A DNA stretch of 24,678 nucleotides from a candidate division NC10 bacterium SPGG6 (GTDB lineage: Bacteria; Methylomirabilota; Methylomirabilia; Methylomirabilales; CSP1-5): positions 1 to 24,678 of the forward strand of contig LXTG01000033.1 in the NCBI GenBank assembly GCA_001643535.1, in the 5' to 3' direction. Numbering within the stretch: the stretch's first letter is position 1; the number at the start of each line of letters is the position of its first letter. Below, in pieces: positions 8,068-16,961 of this stretch. The notes under the pieces are model-generated. The model worked only from the letters and a program-made list of their open reading frames with translations, was not told the DNA's origin and made no database searches. The translations under genes were made by a program, and so were the position numbers.

Positions 8068-8201
8068 TTAACCACCCTCGCTTCCTGCTCCATAGCCTCG
8101 AGGACTCCGCAAACCGGTTTGTGGCCCCGCCTCCTGGAGGACTTGCCAAATCTGCCGACGGATGCCCTCGGCTCAAACGGCTTCGTGATACAGGCCACCA
8201 C
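8068..8201 (-). pseudogene. Possible remnant of a response-regulator receiver domain (tentative)
   Basis: The 365 bases between lolA and the diguanylate cyclase ATG hold no convincing gene. In the cyclase frame from GTG 8201 one reads VVACITKPFEPR, like the conserved lysine-proline region at the end of a receiver domain. In a neighbouring frame, immediately after, the DNA reads AEGIRRQIWQVLQEAGPQTG, which resembles the last receiver helix, and stops at 8070-8068. One frameshift would join them. No phosphoacceptor region is present upstream, so at most a C-terminal scrap survives. Chance similarity is quite possible. Confidence 0.3.
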
Positions 8202-8368
8202 TTCGCCATGCCATCAACGACTCAGACCGAAAACGGGGAAAGCGCGGCGAGGGCTTTTCTTGACTCTTGCAAACTGCATGCCTAGAGATGACCCCGTTTT
8301 GGCTTCTTTTCCTGCCCTTTCGCCAGCCGAACTGGGCCAGGAGAGCACCCCACACCTTTGGCAAAGCC

Positions 8369-9010
8369 TCAGCGTGGAAAAAGCTCCTCTGCCCGGAGAG
8401 TCTTTACCCCGGGTGGCGGGACAAAGGAGAAGAGATCGGCAGGGAGGTCGCTATTGATTCGGAGATCAGAAAAGTGCATGACCGTCCGATTATCATACGG
8501 ATCATGGAAGGACAGGGACTTGATATACAGGGTCGCCGCCTCTACCTCCATCTCCACCTTGCGAAGGTGAGGATCGGGCCGTCGCGGCGTCAGGACCAGG
8601 TGGTAGCAATCTCCGCAAACCACGATCTCCTGCACGACAAACTGGTCAGTCAACTTTCCCGCCCCCATCAGAAAATCGAAGGGGATGGAGGTCGCTGCCG
8701 CCTTCAGATCCTGGACAATCACCTGCCGATCCGTGGGCGTGTAGGCCCACAAGGTGGAGCCGTTGGTAACGAAAAGGCGCCGCTCTGGACGCTCATACTC
8801 CCAACGCATCATCCCCGGACGTTTCAGGTAAAAAGTCCCTCGGGCCTCCTCCACTTGCCCCATCGCCAACTCGACCCGCTGGAAAAAGTGGCCCTGGAGA
8901 TCCCGGGTCCCCTCGTAAAAGATCTGAATCCGCTCGACCACCCCGTGCGTCTGAGCAGTAAGCAGGACGCCAAGGAAACTGAGGGTGAGAAAACGCCTGC
9001 CGGTCTTCAC
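8369..9010 (-). CDS. lolA: LolA-type outer-membrane lipoprotein carrier
   Basis: The 213-residue protein starts with a Sec-type signal peptide (basic MKTGRR, then hydrophobic FLTLSFLGVLLTA, cleavage probably near residue 23). The mature part has the LolA pattern: GHFFQRVE (40-47), ARGTFYLKRPGMMRWEYERPE (56-76), LFVTNGSTLWAYTP (79-92), and the closing NRTVMHFSDLRINSDLPADLF with FVPPPGVK. LolA shuttles lipoproteins across the periplasm from LolCDE to the outer membrane, so its presence implies a diderm cell. It lies 73 nt downstream of ftsK, an arrangement known from other bacteria (ftsK-lolA). Confidence 0.93.
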   Translation of the reverse strand: MKTGRRFLTLSFLGVLLTAQTHGVVERIQIFYEGTRDLQGHFFQRVELAMGQVEEARGTFYLKRPGMMRWEYERPERRLFVTNGSTLWAYTPTDRQVIVQDLKAAATSIPFDFLMGAGKLTDQFVVQEIVVCGDCYHLVLTPRRPDPHLRKVEMEVEAATLYIKSLSFHDPYDNRTVMHFSDLRINSDLPADLFSFVPPPGVKTLRAEELFPR

Positions 9011-9083
9011 GCCGACCGCCCCTTCCGACGTCTCCCCGCGGCCACCGCCTCTCGTGGGCTGGCCATCGAGAGGGAGGTCGTCG

Positions 9084-11300
9084 TCAACCCCCAGGAGACC
9101 ATGGCCTCAGGACCACCCGGTGCCCCCTCGAATCGGTGTGACTCACGATGCCTTCACGTTCCATGCGGTCAATCATGCGACCCGCCCTATTGAAGCCGAT
9201 CCTGAGTCGCCTCTGGAGAAGAGAAATTGAGGGTTGTCCGGTCTGGCGGACAATCCGTTCTGCTTCGCGATACAGGGCCTCCTCTTCATCCGGGATGTCG
9301 ATGTCGCCGCTCACCGTGTCCTCAGCCAATTGCAGGGACCACGGAAAGGGTTCCAAGGCGCCTTTTGTCTTCAAGAATTCGACCACGCGGCAAATCTCCT
9401 GATCCGATACATAGCATCCGTGAATCCGTGTGGGCTTCGAACTCACCGGAGGGAGAAACAACATGTCGCCCCCCCCCAGCAATTGCTCTGCCCCGTTCGT
9501 GTCCAGAATCGTTCGCGAGTCGACCTTCGAAGACACCTGAAAGGAAATTCTGGCGGGGAAATTGGCCTTGATCACCCCCGTGATTACATCCACAGAGGGT
9601 CTTTGTGTGGCCAGCACAAGATGAATCCCGACCGCCCGCGCCATCTGCGCCAACCGTGCGATGGCATTTTCCACCACGGACGATTCCAAAAGCATTAAAT
9701 CCGCGAGCTCATCGATGATTACCACGAGAGCCGCGAGCTTGGGCATTTCCTCAGACCTGCCCTGGTTATAGGCCCCAATCGAGCGAGCACCTACCTCTGC
9801 AAAGAGCCTATACCGAGCCTCCATATGTTTCACGACCAGTTGTAAACATTTTGCGGCTTGCCTGGCGTCCGTCACCACTTGCCAGGCCTTTTCCTTTCCG
9901 TTCGTCTCGCCGACGAGAGGGTTGTCCACCAGGTGGGGAATGTTGTTGTAGACGGAGAGTTCAACCCGTTTGGGATCGATTAAGAGCAGTCTTACTGCTT
10001 CGGGCGTGGAACGATAGAGGAAACCGAGAATGGTGCTATGAATACATACGCTCTTCCCGCTGCCGGTGGCTCCCGCAATCAGGATATGCGGCATTTGCAA
10101 GAGGTCTGCCACATAGGGATCCCCTGACGTGTCTTTCCCCAGGGTGATCGGAAGAGGGGACCGACATGTTTCGAATGCCGCAGACGCCAGGACATCCCTG
10201 AGCTGGACGACCGCACGGCTCTTGTTAGGAATCTCCACCCCGACCGCAGCCTTTCCAGGGACGGGCGCAACGATTCGAACACTCAAGGCCTTAAGGGACA
10301 ACGCCAGGTCATCTGCCAAACCGACGATCCGATTGATCTTTATCCCGGGCGCGGGTTCGATCTCATACCGGGTAATCACCGGTCCAGATTGGGTCTCTAT
10401 GACCCGCCCGTCAATACCAAAATCCCGAAGGGTTTTCTCAAGGGTTTTCTTGTTTTCCTCACGCTCGTGATCCAAGGGTCGGGGGGACAGCGGGCCTGAG
10501 TCATCGAGCAGGGAAAGCGGCGGCATCTCATGCTCTTCCGTCTCCTTGGAGACCCTACGAATTGTCATCGATGCCTCTACGACACGATCCTGGACCTTTT
10601 CGAGACGGGCGGCCCGGGTGGGCCTCTCTCGGGGCGGTGTTTCCTCCCCGCGGACCAGCACGTTCCGTGCGGCCTCCGTGGGGATCCATGCCCGGACAGA
10701 CTGTAAAAGCCGTGCGAGGCGAAGACCCAGCCACCCAAAGATCTCCCGGAAGGATCGGATCAGCCCGACGAAAGATCCCTGGGAGACCAGGACCAGAAAA
10801 AGGAGTATCCCGGTGAGTGTCGCCAGGGACAAACCGAACAGACCCAGGGCGGGCCGAAGGGCGTGGAAAAGCAGTGCTCCCACGAATCCCCCCCCAGGCT
10901 GCCCTCCCCGGAACGAGGGGTCGAAGCCCTCGTGCTCAAGGAGGCTCAGTAAGAGGCAGGTTGAGATGAGGAGCAGCAAGAATCCGACAACCTGGACGAT
11001 TCGGGGTTGGCTCCGCCCGCCCACAAGAGTGAAGCCGACCCAGAAGAGGGCCGGGCCCAATAAAAACGCGCCGACCCCCATGATCCCGAGCAGATCCCCG
11101 GCCAGGTGAGCCCCCACCAGTCCCACGAAGTTGCGCGCCGCTTCCTCGCGGGAGACGTAGTGGAAAAAGGAGGGGTCGTGGGGATTGAAGGAAACCAGGC
11201 TTACCAGTACAAGGAGGGCGAAGGCCATCAAGAGAAGGCCCACGACCTCCCTTGCCTTAGGATGGCGAAACAACGTGGATAAGTCCGGAGCGAATTTCAT
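9084..11300 (-). CDS. ftsK: DNA translocase FtsK/SpoIIIE
   Basis: From ATG 11300 the protein is 738 residues. The N-terminal 180 residues hold four or five membrane segments, as in FtsK. A moderately short linker follows (about 195-285), then the motor: Walker A GATGSGKS (410-417), LLLIDPKRVELSVYN (439-453), Walker B LVVIIDELADLM (525-536), and the ATQRPSVDVITG segment (564-575). The C-terminal gamma winged helix (about 674-728) has LLQRRLRIGFNRAGRMID and would read KOPS-type polar DNA motifs. FtsK moves chromosome ends at the division septum and activates dimer resolution. The frame extends to GTG 11321, but that runs into the intergenic repeat, so the ATG is preferred. lolA follows downstream. 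Confidence 0.95.
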   Translation of the reverse strand: MKFAPDLSTLFRHPKAREVVGLLLMAFALLVLVSLVSFNPHDPSFFHYVSREEAARNFVGLVGAHLAGDLLGIMGVGAFLLGPALFWVGFTLVGGRSQPRIVQVVGFLLLLISTCLLLSLLEHEGFDPSFRGGQPGGGFVGALLFHALRPALGLFGLSLATLTGILLFLVLVSQGSFVGLIRSFREIFGWLGLRLARLLQSVRAWIPTEAARNVLVRGEETPPRERPTRAARLEKVQDRVVEASMTIRRVSKETEEHEMPPLSLLDDSGPLSPRPLDHEREENKKTLEKTLRDFGIDGRVIETQSGPVITRYEIEPAPGIKINRIVGLADDLALSLKALSVRIVAPVPGKAAVGVEIPNKSRAVVQLRDVLASAAFETCRSPLPITLGKDTSGDPYVADLLQMPHILIAGATGSGKSVCIHSTILGFLYRSTPEAVRLLLIDPKRVELSVYNNIPHLVDNPLVGETNGKEKAWQVVTDARQAAKCLQLVVKHMEARYRLFAEVGARSIGAYNQGRSEEMPKLAALVVIIDELADLMLLESSVVENAIARLAQMARAVGIHLVLATQRPSVDVITGVIKANFPARISFQVSSKVDSRTILDTNGAEQLLGGGDMLFLPPVSSKPTRIHGCYVSDQEICRVVEFLKTKGALEPFPWSLQLAEDTVSGDIDIPDEEEALYREAERIVRQTGQPSISLLQRRLRIGFNRAGRMIDRMEREGIVSHTDSRGHRVVLRPWSPGG

Positions 11301-11314
11301 CGATCGTCTTGCGC

Positions 11315-11416
11315 GGTTCACAGTTCACCGTTATCGGTTCATCGTGGATGGTTCATGGTTCATTGACCCTCAACTATTATTCACTATGAACCATGAACTC
11401 TGAACTGTCAACCGTG
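11315..11416. repeat. Intergenic imperfect palindrome built from GTTCA words
   Basis: Most of the 122-bp gap between ftsK and the RNase J gene is a degenerate palindrome. GTTCATGGTTCAT (11351-11363) is perfectly inverted as ATGAACCATGAAC (11386-11398) around a 22-nt centre. Outside these, CAGTTCA (11321-11327) pairs with TGAACTG (11401-11407). The left arm repeats GGTTCA-type words in one orientation and the right arm their complements. The 14-mer GGTTCATGGTTCAT also occurs at 20970-20983. No gene is visible here. Confidence 0.85.
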
Positions 11417-11422
11417 ACCCCC

Positions 11423-13081
11423 TTACACCTCGATCACGACCGGCAGGACCATGGGCCGGCGATCAAAGTTCTTCTGAATGAATTTCCGCAGGGCTACCCT
11501 GATATTCTCCTTCAGGACTGCAGCATCCCCCCGTTCCTCCTCCAGACAGCCCGCCAGGACCTCAATCACTAACCGTTTCGCCGCGTCAAAGAGGGCCTCC
11601 TGATCCTGCAGATCGACGAACCCACGAGATATGATCTCAGGGCCGGCCACAACGGCTCTCGTCCGAGGATCGAGGCCGACCACCACCACGACCATCCCAT
11701 CCCTCGCCAGATGCTGTCGCTCTCGCAGAACGGCGTCACCCACATCCCCCACACCCTTCCCATCCACAAAGATCCGCCCCACTGCCACCTTGCCGACGAT
11801 TCCTCCCGTGTCGGGGGTAAACTCGAGGATATCCCCGTTCTCCGCCAGGCAGATGTGCTCTGAGTCAATCCCGACCGCCGCCGCCAGCTTCGCATGGTGA
11901 TGGCGATGTCGGTACTCTCCGTGGATTGGAACAAAGAACTTTGGGCGGGTGAGATTCAGCATCAACTTGAGTTCCTCTTGGCAAGGATGGCCTGAAACAT
12001 GAACAGGGGCGTGCTCCTCGGTGATCACTTCCGCACCCCGTCTGAGGAGATGGTTGATCGTCCGTGCGATGGACATCTCGTTTCCCGGGATGACCCTGGC
12101 CGAGAAGATAACCGTGTCTCCGGGGGTGATTTCGATCTGTTTGTGCTCTCCCGCTGCCATCCGAGCGATCGCGGACAGGGGCTCGCCTTGTGAGCCGGTC
12201 GCAATGATGACCGTCTCGGCCGGGGACAAGTGCCTGAGCTCGTCCAGGCGAACCAGGACGCCGGGCGGGACCCTCAGGTACCCAAGATCACCAGCGATCC
12301 GGGTGTTGGCGACCATGCTCTTGCCGTGGATGGCGACTTTCCTTCCCAACATGGCTGCCACCTCCAGGACCTGTTGGATCCGATGGATGTGGCTGGCAAA
12401 GCAGGCCACGATGATCCGGCGCCTGGCCGTTCGAAAGATCTCCTCCAAGGCCCGACCAACTGTCCGCTCCGATGGCGTAAATCCCGGGCGCAGGGCATTC
12501 GTCGAATCGGAGAGGAGAACCAACACCCCGCGGTCTCCTAGTTCGGCGAACTTGTGGTAGTCGGTAAGCTCCCCATCCACCGGGGTGGGATCAAACTTGA
12601 AATCCCCTGCGTGGACCACCAGCCCTGCAGGCGTCTCCAAGGCAACCCCCACCCCGTCTGGGATGCTGTGGCAGACCCGCATACACTCAACCTGCAGGCC
12701 GCCGAGGGCGAAGCGGTCCCGGGGCGCGATCTGTCGTAGGTCAGCGTCGAGATTCTGTTCCCGAATCTTCTCAGCCGCCAGGCAAAGGGAGAGGGGGGTC
12801 CCGTATACGGGGATGGGGAGTTCCTTGAGCAGGAAAGGGAGCGAGCCGGTGTGGTCCTCGTGGCCGTGGGTGAGAATGAGCCCGCGAACCTTCTCGCGGT
12901 GTTGGAGCAGGTGGCTGAAATCTGGGATCACCAGATCAATCCCCAGCATCTCCTCTTCGGGGAACATCAACCCGGCATCGATGACGACTATGTCATTCGC
13001 CGTCTCAATGACGAACATGTTCATCCCGATTTCGCCGAGGCCACCGAGGGGGATGATTCGAACCCACTCATTTTCCGGCAA
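11423..13081 (-). CDS. rnj: Ribonuclease J
   Basis: The 552-residue product is a metallo-beta-lactamase/beta-CASP nuclease of normal RNase J length. Motifs: IPLGGLGEIGMN (10-21), the zinc site LTHGHEDHTGS (70-80; H72, H74, D76, H77), IHGKSM in the beta-CASP part, and VHVSGHPCQEEL with VPIHGEYRH near 375-405. RNase J combines 5'-3' exonuclease and endonuclease activity in RNA decay and rRNA maturation. The start is TTG at 13081: AAGGAG (13088-13093) sits six bases upstream. The frame is open to another TTG at 13120, but that adds residues from the intergenic palindrome and has no ribosome-binding site. Confidence 0.94.
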   Translation of the reverse strand: MPENEWVRIIPLGGLGEIGMNMFVIETANDIVVIDAGLMFPEEEMLGIDLVIPDFSHLLQHREKVRGLILTHGHEDHTGSLPFLLKELPIPVYGTPLSLCLAAEKIREQNLDADLRQIAPRDRFALGGLQVECMRVCHSIPDGVGVALETPAGLVVHAGDFKFDPTPVDGELTDYHKFAELGDRGVLVLLSDSTNALRPGFTPSERTVGRALEEIFRTARRRIIVACFASHIHRIQQVLEVAAMLGRKVAIHGKSMVANTRIAGDLGYLRVPPGVLVRLDELRHLSPAETVIIATGSQGEPLSAIARMAAGEHKQIEITPGDTVIFSARVIPGNEMSIARTINHLLRRGAEVITEEHAPVHVSGHPCQEELKLMLNLTRPKFFVPIHGEYRHRHHHAKLAAAVGIDSEHICLAENGDILEFTPDTGGIVGKVAVGRIFVDGKGVGDVGDAVLRERQHLARDGMVVVVVGLDPRTRAVVAGPEIISRGFVDLQDQEALFDAAKRLVIEVLAGCLEEERGDAAVLKENIRVALRKFIQKNFDRRPMVLPVVIEV

Positions 13082-13109
13082 CGATGACTCCTTCCGATTG
13101 TCGGGAACG

Positions 13110-13277
13110 GCAGTCAGCAATCGGCAGCTAGAGTGCTGGAAGGGTAGCAGGCTGGAATGCTTGGAGGCTTTTGGAACGGAAACGTTTATTCCACCACTTT
13201 CTGCATTTGAACGTCCTAGTTTTTAGCGTTCCAGCGTCCTTGCGTGCTAGCCTTGCAGCGTTCTAGGTGCTGACTGC
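13110..13277. repeat. Long imperfect palindrome of GCTGGAA words between rnj and lon
   Basis: The ends GCAGTCAGCA (13110-13119) and TGCTGACTGC (13268-13277) are perfect inverted repeats. Inward, left-arm words such as GTGCTGGAAGGGTAGCA and CTGGAATGCT (13152-13161) face approximate complements TGCTAGCCTTGCAGCG and AGCGTTCCAG (13225-13234). Several arm mismatches would be G-U pairs if the plus strand were transcribed. A small palindrome around AAACGTTT lies in the centre. The 17-mer GCTGGAATGCTTGGAGG (13151-13167) recurs exactly at 19262-19278. No coding sequence is recognisable in this 202-bp gap. Confidence 0.85.
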
Positions 13278-13283
13278 TACGTC

Positions 13284-15713
13284 CTAGTGAACGGTCATTG
13301 GCTGCGTTGCGCTTTTCGGAGCGGCCACCTTCAGCTGGCCCTTCTCCCCGACCGGCAAGACTAGGGCTGCCTCCAGCACCTGATCCACGCGCTCAACCAG
13401 GACAAGGTTCATCCCGCGCCGGATTGTCTTTGGCAGCTCCTTCACATCCTTGTCGTTCTTGTGAGGGAGGAGGACCGTCGTGATTCCCCCCCGCCGAGCG
13501 GCCAAGACCTTCTCCTTTATCCCACCGACGGGGAGAACCTTTCCGCGTAACGTCAGCTCGCCGCTCATGGCCACGCTCCTCCTCACCGGAACCTTGGTGA
13601 GGGCAGATATCAGCGCTGTGGCCATTGTGACCCCGGCCGAGGGTCCGTCCTTCGGGATGGCCCCCGCGGGCACATGGATATGGATATCCACCTTGCCGAA
13701 AAGCTCCTCTTTGATCCCGAACTCCGGGGCCCTCGCCCTGGCATAGCTCAGGGCCGCTTGGGCCGATTCCTTCATCACCTCACCCAGATGCCCTGTCAGG
13801 GAGAGGTGTCCCTTCCCTTTCATCACCGTCGCCTCGACGTACATGATATCCCCGCCCGCCTGGGTCCAGGCGAGCCCTGGGGCAACGCCCACCTCATCCC
13901 GGTCCTGCTCAGGTTCGGGGAGATACCTGGGCGCCTTCAGAAAACGGTGAAGATTCTGGCCGGTGACCCTGGAGACCTCCGTCCTGCCTCCCACCACCTC
14001 CTTAGCGACCTTCCGGCAGATGGTGGCGATCTCCCGCTCCAGATTCCTGAGTCCCGCCTCCCGGGTGTAACCGCGGACGATCTTGAGCACGGCTTCGTCA
14101 GTGAGCCGCAGGTGAACGTTGGTGATCCCGTGCTCCCTGAGCTGCCTCTGGATCAGATACCGTCGGGCGATCTGGAGCTTTTCCTCCTCGGTGTACCCCG
14201 AAATCTCGATAATCTCCATCCGATCCCTCAGCGCGGCAATGATGGGATCAGCCATGTTTGCCGTCGTGATAAACATGACATTCGAGAGACTGAAGGGCAC
14301 CCCCAGATAATGATCGGTGAAGTTCGCGTTCTGTTCCGGATCCAGAACCTCCAGGAGGGCTGCCGAAGGATCTCCCCGGAAGTCAGCCCCGACCTTATCG
14401 ACCTCGTCCATCATGAAGACGGGGTTGTTCGTCCCGGTGGTCTTGATCCCCTGAATGATCTTGCCGGGGAGGGCGCCAATGTATGTCCGCCGGTGGCCCC
14501 GGATTTCCGCCTCGTCCCGAACCCCGCCGAGTGAGATCCGGACGAATTTCCGACCGAGCGCACGAGCGATGGAGCGTCCCAGGGAGGTCTTGCCGACCCC
14601 CGGCGGGCCGACAAAGCAGAGGATGGGGCCTTTCATCTTTTTCTTGAGCTTTCGAACCGCCAGATACTCCAGGATGCGCTCCTTGACCTTCTCCAGGTTG
14701 TAGTGGTCCTCGTCGAGGATCTCCTGGGCCCGCCCGATATCGATCTTATCCTTGGTCTGCTTGCTCCAGGGCAGCTCAACGAGCCAATCAAGGTACGTCC
14801 GAACCACCGAAGCCTCAGCGGCATCCGGGTGCATCCGCGCGAGGCGATTCAATTGCGTCTTGGCCTCTGTCGCCACCTGAGACGGCATCTTGGCCTTCTC
14901 AATCTTCACCGAATACTCTTCGATCTCTTGCTGCCGTTCATCGGTTTCCCCTAACTCCTTCTGAATGGCCCGGAGTTGCTCCCGGAGGTAGTACTCCCGT
15001 TGCGTCTTGTCCATCTCCTCCTTGGCCTGGACCTTGATGCGCTGTTGAACCTCCAAGACCTCCAACTCCTTCTGGAGGAAATCGCTGATCCGCCGTAGCC
15101 GCTCCTCCGGACTGGTGATCTCCAGGATCTCTACCGCCTGTTCCACCTTGAGGTCCAGATGAGAGGCCGCCATATCGGCCAGACGCCCGGGGTGATCCAG
15201 GTTGTTGATAATCACCAGGATATCGGGGGGGACCTGCTTGCCAAGGGAGGCACTCTTCGAGACCTGCTCTTTGACGGTCCGAATCAGTGCCTCGAGTTCG
15301 ACTCCTATCGACGGCACCTCATCATCGCGGATCTCAACGATCCGGGCCTCGAAGTACGGTTCCTTCCGGATGAACTCCATGATCCGGTTCCGGGAAAGCC
15401 CCTGGACCATGATCTTCACGCGGCCATCGGGCATCTTGAGGACCCGCATGACCATAACCACCGTGCCGACCGGGTAGATCTCCTGGGGACCCGGATCCTC
15501 CACCTCGGCATCCCTCTGGGCCACCAGGAGGATGAGCCGATCCCGGCTCAATGCCTCCTCCACCGCTCGAATCGACTTCTCCCTCCCTACGAAGAGGGGG
15601 AGGATCATAAACGGATAAACAACCACGTCCCGCACGGGAAGGACGGGCACCGCGTCCGGCATCTTCCGCTCCGGGGCCAGGAGCCCCTGCTCCCCGGTTA
15701 TGACCTCCGCCAC
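13284..15713 (-). CDS. lon: ATP-dependent Lon protease
   Basis: The 809-residue protein has the full LonA layout: N-terminal substrate-binding domain (about 20-220, starting VPVLPVRDVVVYPFMILPLFVG), coiled coil, AAA+ module (Walker A GPPGVGKT 369-376; Walker B VFMMDEVDK 432-440), and the C-terminal serine-lysine protease domain. The catalytic serine is in PKDGPSAG (S692) and the lysine in GGIKEK (K733). Lon degrades misfolded and regulatory proteins in the cytoplasm. The frame is open to 15878, overlapping galU. GTG 15713 is chosen because GAGGAG (15720-15725) lies six bases upstream; GTG 15743 and ATG 15662 are alternatives. It lies downstream of galU and ends seven bases before a repeat element. 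Confidence 0.96.
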   Translation of the reverse strand: MAEVITGEQGLLAPERKMPDAVPVLPVRDVVVYPFMILPLFVGREKSIRAVEEALSRDRLILLVAQRDAEVEDPGPQEIYPVGTVVMVMRVLKMPDGRVKIMVQGLSRNRIMEFIRKEPYFEARIVEIRDDEVPSIGVELEALIRTVKEQVSKSASLGKQVPPDILVIINNLDHPGRLADMAASHLDLKVEQAVEILEITSPEERLRRISDFLQKELEVLEVQQRIKVQAKEEMDKTQREYYLREQLRAIQKELGETDERQQEIEEYSVKIEKAKMPSQVATEAKTQLNRLARMHPDAAEASVVRTYLDWLVELPWSKQTKDKIDIGRAQEILDEDHYNLEKVKERILEYLAVRKLKKKMKGPILCFVGPPGVGKTSLGRSIARALGRKFVRISLGGVRDEAEIRGHRRTYIGALPGKIIQGIKTTGTNNPVFMMDEVDKVGADFRGDPSAALLEVLDPEQNANFTDHYLGVPFSLSNVMFITTANMADPIIAALRDRMEIIEISGYTEEEKLQIARRYLIQRQLREHGITNVHLRLTDEAVLKIVRGYTREAGLRNLEREIATICRKVAKEVVGGRTEVSRVTGQNLHRFLKAPRYLPEPEQDRDEVGVAPGLAWTQAGGDIMYVEATVMKGKGHLSLTGHLGEVMKESAQAALSYARARAPEFGIKEELFGKVDIHIHVPAGAIPKDGPSAGVTMATALISALTKVPVRRSVAMSGELTLRGKVLPVGGIKEKVLAARRGGITTVLLPHKNDKDVKELPKTIRRGMNLVLVERVDQVLEAALVLPVGEKGQLKVAAPKSATQPMTVH

Positions 15714-15840
15714 GGTTTTCTCCTCTTTGATGTTCCGCTTCACCGAAGGCACCTCTCGGTTTGGCGACCGCCGCCTTTTCCGCAGTTGGCGACTTCGCTC
15801 ACGCCGCGAGGCCCGCTCCCGCTCGATGGTTTGTTGCCGG

Positions 15841-16740
15841 TTAGTCGCCCCGACCACCGGTTTCCGAGGCCCCCGCATCGAGGTCCAATTCTTTCAGATA
15901 CTCCCGAAACGCCTTCCCAATGTCCGATCGTTTTAACGCCAACTCCACCGTTGCCTGCAGAAACCCCAGCTTGCTCCCCGTATCGTACCGCCGACCTTTA
16001 ATCTCACACGCGTAAACCGCCTGACGCCGCAAGAGGCTTTTCAGACCGTTGGTCAGCTGGATTTCTCCTTTCGCATCGGATGGCGTCTGCTCGAGCTCCT
16101 CAAAGACCTGTGGGGTGAGGACGTAGCGCCCCACGATGCCTAAGTTGGAAGGGGCCTCCTCAGGAGACGGCTTCTCCACAAGATCGGTCACCCGATAGAC
16201 CCCCTCTGCGACCGGACGCCCTTCAATGATCCCGTAGCTGCCCATCTCTTCCCGAGAAACCGGACACACCGCAAGCACTGAAGCATGATACCGATTGAAG
16301 ACCTCTAAGACCTGCTGAATGGCCGGGACCGGGGCATCGATCAGATCATCCACTAACAGGATGGCAAAGGGTTCCTCGCCGACCAGGTCCCTCGCCACCA
16401 GCACGGCATGGCCGAGACCGAGCGGGGCCTTCTGGCGAACGTAACAGAAGGCGGCGAGTTCTGAGATCCTGCGCACCTCTTCGAGGAGATCCTCCTTTCC
16501 TTGGGCGATCAAGACCTGCTCCAGCTCCACAGAGCGGTCAAAGTGATTCTCGATGGCATCTTTCCCCCGACCGGTCACCATGATGACGGCTTCAATCCCG
16601 GCCGCGACCACCTCTTCGACCGCGTACTGGATCGCCGGCTTGTCCACAATAGGGAACATCTCTTTCGGCTGGGCCTTCGTAGCCGGCAGAAATCGGGTCC
16701 CGAAGCCTGCGACCGGAAAGACGGCCTTCCGGACCTTCAT
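15841..16740 (-). CDS. galU: UTP-glucose-1-phosphate uridylyltransferase
   Basis: The 299-residue protein carries the nucleotidyltransferase signature AGFGTRFLPATKAQPKEMFP (11-30) and the GalU elements VDKPAIQYAVEE (32-43), APLGLGHAV, VDDLIDAP, EKPSPEEAPSNLGIVGRYVL, GEIQLTNGL and GRRYDTGSKLGFL. It makes UDP-glucose for envelope polysaccharides. Two small departures from common GalU are VDDL where PDDL is usual and LTN where LTD is usual; neither removes a known catalytic residue with certainty. ATG 16740 has GAGG seven bases upstream. The frame continues to 16779 but without family similarity. Confidence 0.95.
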   Translation of the reverse strand: MKVRKAVFPVAGFGTRFLPATKAQPKEMFPIVDKPAIQYAVEEVVAAGIEAVIMVTGRGKDAIENHFDRSVELEQVLIAQGKEDLLEEVRRISELAAFCYVRQKAPLGLGHAVLVARDLVGEEPFAILLVDDLIDAPVPAIQQVLEVFNRYHASVLAVCPVSREEMGSYGIIEGRPVAEGVYRVTDLVEKPSPEEAPSNLGIVGRYVLTPQVFEELEQTPSDAKGEIQLTNGLKSLLRRQAVYACEIKGRRYDTGSKLGFLQATVELALKRSDIGKAFREYLKELDLDAGASETGGRGD

Positions 16741-16795
16741 GGCATTACCTCTTTTCCTCCGCCATCGCACGCCCCTCACCAGTATAATCTGAGAG

Positions 16796-16822
16796 GTTAT
16801 AGGAGCCGTCTGCGAAAGTCAA
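16796..16822 (-). promoter_or_regulatory. Probable galU promoter
   Basis: On the minus strand TTGACT (16817-16822) is followed, after a 15-nt spacer, by TATAAC (16796-16801). Both hexamers match consensus at 5/6, though the spacer is shorter than the ideal 17. The leader to the galU ATG would be about 50 nt. It sits back to back with a plus-strand promoter at 16845. Confidence 0.45.
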
Positions 16823-16844
16823 TATCGGCCCACCGGAAAAAGAC

Positions 16845-16872
16845 TTGACAACATTCGGGAAATTCCATAAAT
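16845..16872 (+). promoter_or_regulatory. Probable promoter for the cold-shock gene leader
   Basis: A perfect -35 TTGACA (16845-16850) is followed by the AT-rich CATAAAT (16866-16872), giving possible -10 hexamers with 15-17 nt spacing but only 3-4/6 matches. Transcription from here would give a leader of about 180 nt before the cold-shock ATG; long structured leaders are characteristic of cold-shock genes. Confidence 0.45.
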
Positions 16873-16961
16873 CCGCGCGTACCTCTTTCAGGACAGGGAC
16901 CTGGAACGTTGCGCAATGTCCGTGGTTTACCGAGTGAGATTTGATCGCGTTGTTTCGTCTG

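Noticed and set aside
8003..8209. 68-codon minus frame ending TGATG at the cyclase start
   Set aside because: The overlap suggests coupling, but the peptide is arginine/serine-rich without family similarity and shares its DNA with the possible receiver remnant.
13674..14534. Long plus-strand open frame (286 codons) opposite lon
   Set aside because: It is antisense to the conserved AAA+ and protease domains of Lon; its proline/arginine/histidine-rich product has no family signature and arises from GC-rich codon bias.
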